Source of the DNA: Lachnospiraceae bacterium JC7
GTDB lineage: Bacteria > Bacillota > Clostridia > Lachnospirales > Lachnospiraceae
Assembly (NCBI GenBank): GCA_000513555.1
Contig: ALYD01000021.1
Coordinates: 1-50,543 of the forward strand
Direction of reading: 5' to 3'
DNA length: 50,543 nt
The position numbers and the translations under genes were made by a program. Each line of letters opens with the position of its first letter. The stretch's first letter is position 1. Below are positions 44,268 through 50,543 of the stretch, in pieces. A model generated the notes under the pieces. That model was not told the origin of the DNA. It was given only the letters and a program-made list of their open reading frames with translations, and made no database searches.

Positions 44268-44741
44268 TCAAAGATACTTGCAATAGTTGCTTCTGATATC
44301 GGACATTTCCTCACAAATGTCATCAACATCAAGAACCATTTCCATCATGCCAACGTTCTCTTCATAAACATTGGCATCGAACTCTGCCTTTATCTCCGGT
44401 TCACAAACGTGATAGCATAAGAGTCCAAGCTGGACCCCTGTCAATGGACCTGCAAATGTCGGATCGCCATTTTCAACAGTTTCAGCTGCAAGACCTGCAG
44501 CCTCTCCTTCAGCAGCACCTACGAGAACAACAACGTTCTCAGGGCCATACTGTTCTGCGAATTCTTTGACTCTCTTCTGATTCTCAAGATCCATCGCACC
44601 TGCGCTTGTTCAAACAAAGCATTCGGTTGATGAAAAGACTACTTCGCCGCCGGCAGTTTCAACGCATGCACTGATCGCAGGACCAGGTACACCGTCTCTG
44701 TCACCGATGACTATAACTTTTTTGCCTTTTAAAATAGCCAT
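44268..44741 (-). CDS. grdA: Glycine/sarcosine/betaine reductase selenoprotein A
   Basis: A 157-residue selenoprotein that carries the substrate carbon as Se-carboxymethyl between components B and C. From ATG 44741 (AGGAG 6 nt upstream) the frame reads [21 protein letters not shown] and meets TGA at 44612-44610, codon 44, in CFVUTSAGAMD. GrdA proteins carry Sec at this place with Cys two positions before or after. The frame then continues to [15 protein letters not shown] and a normal stop. The 108-codon frame starting at 44594 is only its 3' part. Confidence 0.96.
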
Positions 44742-44796
44742 CATATTCTCCTTTCATGAGGTATGTATCGTAAAAGCAGGATGCTTATTACGTTCA

Positions 44797-45123
44797 TTAA
44801 GACATAGCTGCGTACTTCTCAACCATCTTCTGGATGTTTTCCTCAGTGGCATCGTCCTTGACAAGTTCCTCCACCTTCTCACCGTTATGATAGATAGCCA
44901 TAACAGGGAGACCCAGAACCTTTTGTCCGATGGCAACTCTTCTTGCCTTTGTAGTATTAAGTGCACAGAACTTCAGCTTATCACTGAATTTGTCTGCTGT
45001 AGCATGTACAAACGGCATAAGTGCCTGGCAAGGAACACAGCCGTCACCATAGAAATCCACAAATACATAGCCCTGTGCATTTAATACTTCTTCTTCAAAT
45101 GTCTTCTTATCAACTTCTAACAT
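44797..45123 (-). CDS. trxA: Thioredoxin with GCVPC active site
   Basis: A 108-residue thioredoxin that re-reduces selenoprotein A. The redox site is GCVPC (Cys29, Cys32) instead of WCGPC; the thioredoxins found with glycine reductase in Eubacterium acidaminophilum also show GCVPC. The rest of the fold is kept (FVDFYGDG, LGLPVMAIYHNGE). AAGGAGG lies before the ATG. It is between trxB and grdA, all in one direction. Confidence 0.93.
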   Translation of the reverse strand: MLEVDKKTFEEEVLNAQGYVFVDFYGDGCVPCQALMPFVHATADKFSDKLKFCALNTTKARRVAIGQKVLGLPVMAIYHNGEKVEELVKDDATEENIQKMVEKYAAMS

Positions 45124-45154
45124 GATTTCCTCCTTAGCATTTCTGATCCTTTGA

Positions 45155-46102
45155 TCAGGTATTTTCGTTAATATATTTTTCTGCCTGTGTAGCGGCGATT
45201 GCTCCGTCAGCGGCTGCAGTAACTACCTGTCTAAGACTCTTGACGCGACAGTCTCCGGCTGCGAAAACACCGGGTATATTTGTATGCATATCGTCGTTTG
45301 TTGGGATATATCCCTTGTCATCCATATTTAATCCTGTGTTCTTGAAAAGCTCGGTGTTAGGAATTCTTCCTATGAAGCCGAATACGCCAAACATTCCGTC
45401 ATCAGGATCTGCGGTGATTTCTGTAAGCTCACCGGTTTTGACATTTTTAACGGTCATTTCGCTTATTATGCCGTCACCTTTTACTTCCTCCACCACTGAA
45501 TCCCACATGAAGTGGAGCTTGTCATTCTTAAAAGCTCTTTCCTGAATGGACTGTGCGGCTCTAAGCTGATCTCTTCTGTGAATGATTGTTACCTTTCGGG
45601 CAAATTTTGTAAGATACATCGCCTCCTCAACGGCAGCATCTCCACCTCCGACAACGTAAACCTCGAAGTCCTCGAAGAAGTTGGCGTCACAGGTGGCACA
45701 GTAAGAAATACCCTTTCCGAGAAACTCCTGTTCTCCCTTGCAGCCGATAGGTCTTGGGTAAGCGCCTGAAGCAATGATTACGGTTTTAGCCTCATAGGTA
45801 TCCTTTGTGCCTATAAGTTTCTTTACCGGGCCGACTAATTCGGCGGTTTTTATGGTGTCGGAAACACGTTCACATCCGAATTTTGCGGCTTGTTCTGTCA
45901 TACGCTCGATAAGCGATGGACCACTTTCACCTTCCACCTGCTGACCGGGATAGTTCTCTATACTATCAGTGATGGCGATCTGTCCGCCGTCTTTACCCTT
46001 TTCAATAATCAGGGTGTTGAGTCTTGCACGACCTCCATAGAGTCCGGCTGAAAGTCCTCCGGGACCTGCACCGAGAATAATTACATCATATAACTTTCCC
46101 AT
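45155..46102 (-). CDS. trxB: Thioredoxin reductase
   Basis: A 315-residue FAD/NAD(P)H-dependent thioredoxin reductase that feeds electrons to the adjacent thioredoxin and so to the amine reductase. FAD motif GAGPGGLSAG (residues 11-20), redox motif CATC (Cys135, Cys138), second dinucleotide motif VVGGGDAAVEEA, and the C-terminal GVFAAGDCRVKSLRQV are present. AAAGGAG precedes the ATG. Confidence 0.95.
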   Translation of the reverse strand: MGKLYDVIILGAGPGGLSAGLYGGRARLNTLIIEKGKDGGQIAITDSIENYPGQQVEGESGPSLIERMTEQAAKFGCERVSDTIKTAELVGPVKKLIGTKDTYEAKTVIIASGAYPRPIGCKGEQEFLGKGISYCATCDANFFEDFEVYVVGGGDAAVEEAMYLTKFARKVTIIHRRDQLRAAQSIQERAFKNDKLHFMWDSVVEEVKGDGIISEMTVKNVKTGELTEITADPDDGMFGVFGFIGRIPNTELFKNTGLNMDDKGYIPTNDDMHTNIPGVFAAGDCRVKSLRQVVTAAADGAIAATQAEKYINENT

Positions 46103-46194
46103 TTCTTACTCCTTTTGATTCATGATTTTTTACTATAAATTGCTTTCGGGTACCTGCAGGCACATGTCTGTAAGCATTCGAAAGCCCTTTACAG

Positions 46195-46254
46195 CGGTGT
46201 ACTTATAAAAAGTACACCGTCTTTAACAAGGCTTTTTCGGAGGCATCCGAAAAA
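46195..46254 (-). terminator. Tandem hairpins after the BCCT transporter gene
   Basis: First on the minus strand: TTTTTCGGA/TCCGAAAAA (46233-46254) right at the stop codon. Second: CGGTGTACTT/AAGTACACCG (46195-46219, 10 bp). Neither is followed by a long T-run, so partial termination or mRNA protection is as likely as a full stop. Confidence 0.5.
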
Positions 46255-47751
46255 CTATTTGGCTATCTTTTCTTTTCCAAGGATGATCCCCAAAGATACT
46301 ATCTCGGCAAACATAATAAATATGAAAGGAAAGGCTGCTGCTATTGAAATGGTCTGTAGGGGTTTCAGACCACCTGCAAGCATCATTCCTATTGCCATAA
46401 TTGACTGGATGATACCCCAGATAACCATTTTCTTTTTTGGCGGATTCTGAGCGCCTTCTGTTGACAACATAGAAAGCACGAAGGTGCCTGAATTAGCTGA
46501 AGTAATGAAAAATGTGTTAAGAAGGACTATTGCAACAAGTGAGAGAACTTTTGCAAGTGGATAATGCTTAAGTACCATAAACAGTCCTATTTCCGGTGCG
46601 GCTGCAATTGCGTAAATCTCATCAGATGAGAGTACACCTGATGATGCAAGATGAAGACCTAAAGACCCGAAAATTGAAAACCATACTATAGACATAAGTG
46701 CAGGTACAAGTGCTACACCCATGATAAACTGTCTGATAGTTCTTCCCCTGGAAATTCTGGCGATGAAAACTCCTACAAAAGGTGCCCAGGCTATAAACCA
46801 GGCCCAATAGAATATTCTCCAGCTGAAGGTCCAGGAGTTGTCTCCGTAACCGTCAACAAGAAGTGAATCCTTGATGAAATTCTGTATATACGCTCCTGTT
46901 CCGCCAATGAGATTGTTCAGAATCTCAACTTTGGGGCCGATAAGGAAGCCTGCGATCATAAGGCCGACGAACAGATAAAGGTTTATATCAGAAATGAACT
47001 TGATTCCCTTTTCTATTCCTGATGCTGCAGTCCATATATAAATAACAGAAATGATAAGAATGATGACTATCTGTACTGTAAGATTCGATGGAACATCAAG
47101 CACCATATTGAGACCGGAATTGATCTGCATTACACCAAGTCCAAGAGAAGTAACGACGCCTGCTACTGTTGCAAAAACTGCCATAACATCGATGGTCTTT
47201 CCGAGCCACCCTTTGGCAAGCTTCTCACCCATAAGAGGAACAAGGGTCGTACTGATCATGGAATTCTGTTTTTTTCTGAAACCGAAATAAGCAAGAGCCA
47301 GTCCCATGATGGCGTAATTTGCCCATGGAGATATACCCCAGTGCATAAACGCAGCTTTCATGGCGAAATTGGCTGCTTCGGAAGACATGGGCTCTATGCC
47401 GCTAGCGGGACCGGCGAAAAATGCCATAGGCTCTGCAACGCCCCAGAATACAAGTCCTACACCCATTCCGCAGCCGAAAAGCATGGCTATCCAGGAAAGT
47501 GTGCTGTATTCAGGCTTTTCACCATCCTCACCAAGAGTTATCTTTCCGTATTTACTGAATGCAAGATATGCACAGAAAACTACGAAGATAATCATGGCTA
47601 CGCAATACAGCCATCCGAAGTCTACTGTAAAAAACGAGAACATCGCATTTGAAGCAACTGTGAAATTTGCATTGAATACAACTGCCCATATGGCGATGAC
47701 CGCACAAATTATCAACGAAATTATAAATACTAAATTTTTATTCTGTTCCAT
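46255..47751 (-). CDS. BCCT family transporter (betaine/carnitine/choline)
   Basis: A 498-residue protein with 12 predicted membrane spans of the BCCT family, which import quaternary amines with Na+ or H+. The signature SWTFSWRIFYWAWFIAWAPFVG begins the conserved region and FIARISRGRTIRQF follows. WGISPWANY and the glycine-rich GCGMGVGLVFWGVAEP are typical. It stands between the component B genes and trxB, which suggests that it brings in the reductase substrate, most simply glycine betaine; sarcosine or dimethylglycine remain possible. GGGAAG lies before the ATG. Confidence 0.93.
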   Translation of the reverse strand: MEQNKNLVFIISLIICAVIAIWAVVFNANFTVASNAMFSFFTVDFGWLYCVAMIIFVVFCAYLAFSKYGKITLGEDGEKPEYSTLSWIAMLFGCGMGVGLVFWGVAEPMAFFAGPASGIEPMSSEAANFAMKAAFMHWGISPWANYAIMGLALAYFGFRKKQNSMISTTLVPLMGEKLAKGWLGKTIDVMAVFATVAGVVTSLGLGVMQINSGLNMVLDVPSNLTVQIVIILIISVIYIWTAASGIEKGIKFISDINLYLFVGLMIAGFLIGPKVEILNNLIGGTGAYIQNFIKDSLLVDGYGDNSWTFSWRIFYWAWFIAWAPFVGVFIARISRGRTIRQFIMGVALVPALMSIVWFSIFGSLGLHLASSGVLSSDEIYAIAAAPEIGLFMVLKHYPLAKVLSLVAIVLLNTFFITSANSGTFVLSMLSTEGAQNPPKKKMVIWGIIQSIMAIGMMLAGGLKPLQTISIAAAFPFIFIMFAEIVSLGIILGKEKIAK

Positions 47752-47817
47752 AATCTTCCCATACGTTTCTTATGATGTGAAAATACACATCATATATAAA
47801 ACCGTTTTGACAGCTCC

Positions 47818-47842
47818 CATCCGGAAGCTCTGCTTCCGGATG
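47818..47842 (-). repeat. Perfect 11-bp hairpin after the selenoprotein B gene
   Basis: CATCCGGAAGC/GCTTCCGGATG with a 3-nt loop, without a T-run on either side. A second hairpin, ATGATGTG/CACATCAT (47772-47793), follows before the BCCT start. They may limit or protect the transcript between the two genes. Confidence 0.5.
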
Positions 47843-47880
47843 AAATTGCAGTCTATGAATAAGAGGATATTCTTTGTCGG

Positions 47881-49179
47881 TTAAACACGAAATACTGTCT
47901 GCTCCTTGATATCTGTTGCAAGAGCTTCAACAGCAACCTTTACTCTGTGATAACGCAGCTTCCACTGATCTTCCTTTGATGTAGCAGGATCACCGAGTGG
48001 ATACGGGATAGAAATGGTAGGAACGATTCTGTTTGCACCTACAGTTTTTGAAACAGGAACAATATTACACATATGAACGATTGGAAGACCTACACGCTCA
48101 ATTTCTTTTACCATCGTTGCACCGCAACGAGTACATGTTCCTCACGTACTCACCATGATGCAGGCGTCAACATGGTCCTCCTGAAGAAGCGGGATGATTT
48201 CCTTTGCCATTCTGGCTGCTTCTTTCTCTGTGGTTCCGGTTCCTACGGTTGTGTAGAAGTACGGATGAAGGCTGCCGTATACACCTTCCTTGAGTAATGC
48301 CTTCATTGCATCGATAGGCATGATGACATTAGGATCAGCATTGGCTGCTGCCGGATCGAATCCTGCGTGGATGGTCTTGAATACTCCACCCTCAAGTCTG
48401 TCCATGCTGGAGATATCATATTTGCCCCAGCGTGTTGCGGATGCGGACTGGATACGATCAGGATTATCTACAGGTACGATTCCGCCTGTATTGAGAAGTG
48501 CTATTCTTGCACTCTTAAGATCCTTGAGAGGAGCTGCGATAGGTACACGATCCAGCTTTGGAACGATGAGCTCTGAAACATATGGCTCGCCCTTGATTCT
48601 TGCATGAAGCATCTTCATGAATCTTGAAGTTGCATCTTCATCGATAAATACCTGATGACGATGACCTGTAGGGAAGTATCCCATCTCATCTGCAGGTCCA
48701 ACAGGAACTTCATCAAGGAAGCAGTTTGCAACCTTTGCTACTGCAGGAAGATCCTTACGCATCTTGGAAGCAATGTTTCCGCCTTTAAGGATGATCACAT
48801 CCTTACGGAACATCTCAACGCCCGGATTTTCCTCGTTCATTGATGTGATTACAGGAACGCCGAACTTTTCCTTAACTGCCTTACAGATAGTACCGCAGGC
48901 TACACCGTAACGACCCGCATTAAATGCAGGACCTGCTACAAATACATCAAACTCAAGGGGCTCGAGCATATCCAGGATCTGCTTAACTGCATCTTCAGGA
49001 TTTGAACCCATGTAGTTATCTCCGCAGATGATGGTATGGGTTACTTCGGCATGCAGTTCCTGGTTGTAGGCCATAGCAGGTCCTATCTGACCTTCATGAA
49101 TGGAAGGTCCAACGCCTGCGGTGTCCTCACCACCTAACTGGCCGAAGAACTGATTTATATAAACAATGGCTTTCTTCAT
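47881..49179 (-). CDS. Betaine/glycine/sarcosine reductase component B selenoprotein
   Basis: A 432-residue selenoprotein of the GrdB/GrdF/GrdH group, the substrate-binding component B. From ATG 49179 (MKKAIVYINQFFGQLGGED) the frame meets TGA at 48144-48142, codon 346, in CIMVSTUGTCTRCGATM. This is the conserved Sec site (UxxCxxC). It then runs on to GANRIVPTISIPYPLG and stops at 47881. The neighbouring BCCT transporter favours betaine reductase (GrdH), but the glycine, sarcosine and betaine forms cannot be told apart safely by eye. Standard gene calling splits it into 48142-49179 and 47881-48114. Confidence 0.95.
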
Positions 49180-49201
49180 TATTTATCCTTCTCCTTCCTT
49201 A

Positions 49202-50527
49202 TTAGAAATCCTTCATGGTTTTATGAGACCAGCCAACGGTCATATCTCCGCAGAAAAGACCGTTGTCCTCCATAAGGATGGAACCATCTTCTCTTACTGA
49301 AGGACCTATGTTCTCATCATAGTCCCATCCGCCGGAATTTCCGTCTCTTGCAAGTGATTCCAGCTCACCAAGTACGATTTCCATAGGCGGAAGTTCGATG
49401 AGTTCTGATACGTTTCCGGTTGATACCATGGCAACAAGCTTTTCATCAAGTGTTACCAGCGGCTGTGATGCACCGTCTCTTCCTGTACACTCATTTGCCA
49501 CACCAACAACCTTGATACCTGCGGTTTCAAGAGCAGCTATAGCACCAACATAGTCTGCGTCAGGGTTGCCGTAACCCTCTTCTGTTACAAGAGCAAAGTC
49601 TGCACCAAGTTCAGTTGCCTGCTGAACGATCATCTGGATAACTCTTTCCTTCTGATCCATGGCTACGTTAAGGTTTGCCATGATAACACCCAGGAAATTG
49701 TATTCCTTTCCGTCCTGTGCCATAAGTTCTCTTAAAATAGGGAAATTCTGGAAGTCGTAGGTTGACCACTTTGATGAGCAAGGCATAAAGGAACCTGAAA
49801 CAAGCGCTCCGTCAAGAACTTCCTGTGGACTCATGAGAGTCGGAAGATAATGGTTCATATCCCATCCGTAAATGAGATCGTTGTATCCCATAGCCTCCAT
49901 CTGTGACTGGGGCTGAAGTACAGCTACAACTGAAGGAAGATCATTGATTTCCTTTGATCTCTTTGTTATCGGAGTTGTTTCGTAGACATCTGTATCTTCA
50001 GGAGTAAGCTCCTTTACACACTGTCCGATATACTCTGCCAGCTTATGACCTGCACGACGAAGTGCATCGTTCATCTTCTGCTGTTCATGCTTTTCAAAAT
50101 CCTCGTTGGTATCTGCAACCAGAACTATGTTGTTGAGACCGCCGAAGTATGTGTGTTTCTGTCCGGGACCGCTCATATCGATGAGACCATCCTGGAAACC
50201 TCCCCAATGCTTACCTACAACGAGAACACTGCAGTTCTTAAGGGCGTGAAGTGTACCCTCACCTGACTGTCTTAATTCACTTGTATATCCCGGGAAGAGT
50301 CCCTTTCCGTCTGTACGAACTCTTGGTTCGATGGCCTCCTTAACCGGAGTTAAACGGATTTTGTCGCCGGGCTTTGCGATGTAAAGCTCTGCCTCAGTTA
50401 TCCTGTCATCTTCGCGGACAAAGTTCAGAGCCGCTTCTTTATCAACAGTAAGAACACCGTTCTTAAATGAGAGCTCATCACCAAATACAATATCCTTCAC
50501 ATAGAAATTACCAATTTCCAGTTTCAT
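49202..50527 (-). CDS. Betaine/glycine/sarcosine reductase component B, pyruvoyl-precursor subunit
   Basis: A 441-residue proprotein of the GrdE/GrdG/GrdI group. It is cleaved at a cysteine that becomes a pyruvoyl group, giving two subunits; the pyruvoyl group binds the amine substrate. The likely residue is Cys250 in SGSFMPCSSKW, near the position known for GrdE. Other family segments are the N-terminal KLEIGNFYVKDIVFGD, GFQDGLIDMSGPG and GVANECTGRDGAS. It precedes the selenoprotein by 22 nt, so both make component B. AGGAT lies about 11 nt before the ATG at the window edge; the promoter is outside the window. Confidence 0.94.
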   Translation of the reverse strand: MKLEIGNFYVKDIVFGDELSFKNGVLTVDKEAALNFVREDDRITEAELYIAKPGDKIRLTPVKEAIEPRVRTDGKGLFPGYTSELRQSGEGTLHALKNCSVLVVGKHWGGFQDGLIDMSGPGQKHTYFGGLNNIVLVADTNEDFEKHEQQKMNDALRRAGHKLAEYIGQCVKELTPEDTDVYETTPITKRSKEINDLPSVVAVLQPQSQMEAMGYNDLIYGWDMNHYLPTLMSPQEVLDGALVSGSFMPCSSKWSTYDFQNFPILRELMAQDGKEYNFLGVIMANLNVAMDQKERVIQMIVQQATELGADFALVTEEGYGNPDADYVGAIAALETAGIKVVGVANECTGRDGASQPLVTLDEKLVAMVSTGNVSELIELPPMEIVLGELESLARDGNSGGWDYDENIGPSVREDGSILMEDNGLFCGDMTVGWSHKTMKDF

Positions 50528-50543
50528 GAATACTATATATCCT

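Overview
The window looks like a piece of an anaerobic, low-to-medium GC Gram-positive chromosome of the Clostridia, most probably Lachnospiraceae. The reasons are AGGAGG-type ribosome binding sites, a CIRCE/HrcA heat-shock site, a tryptophan T-box, lipoboxes, a selenoprotein glycine/betaine reductase cluster, and a flavinylated surface reductase. I found no rRNA, tRNA, CRISPR array, phage or insertion sequence. Most genes lie on the minus strand.

Left part (1-9.1 kb): ygiQ-type radical SAM gene, an M20 amidohydrolase, and a three-component polar amino-acid ABC transporter, then a histidine phosphatase, all on minus. A capA-like gene on plus follows, and behind it the 3' remnant of a sulfatase-maturase-like radical SAM gene. 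The ygiQ leader carries three complementary segments that could switch access to its ribosome binding site.

Middle part (9.1-29 kb): trpE-trpG behind a Trp-specific T-box; a small membrane protein; a DUF2156 lysyltransferase-like protein; a three-gene redox/hemerythrin operon; HrcA-controlled hsp20; cardiolipin synthase; a pair of alkylation-repair genes; a large flavinylated lipoprotein reductase; a repeat-rich secreted protein and a coiled-coil protein; BirA-controlled bioY; phosphoglucomutase; homoserine dehydrogenase.

Signalling part (29-35 kb): a c-di-GMP phosphodiesterase-type protein (GGDEF-EAL-PAS-GGDEF) followed by a lipoprotein that fuses a phosphate-binding-protein-like domain to WG-type repeats. 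Divergent from them is an unlisted 54-residue single-span membrane protein. The two divergent promoters, and the promoter of the repeat-rich secreted protein 11 kb away, share one 17-bp direct-repeat motif placed exactly 11 nt before each -10 box. This suggests a small regulon under an activator of the OmpR/PhoB type.

Right part (35-50.5 kb): a nearly self-contained selenium and amine-reduction block, all on minus. Reading 5' to 3' it holds the component B subunits (pyruvoyl subunit and Sec protein), a BCCT betaine transporter, thioredoxin reductase, a GCVPC thioredoxin, selenoprotein A, component C beta and alpha, selD (itself with a Sec codon), selA, selB, a LysR regulator and an SGNH hydrolase. 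Together these would import glycine betaine (or sarcosine), reduce it to acetyl phosphate plus an amine, and make the selenocysteine needed for the reductase. Three genes need in-frame TGA read as Sec. selB needs a -1 shift (or slippage) at an A7 run to reach its last winged-helix domain.
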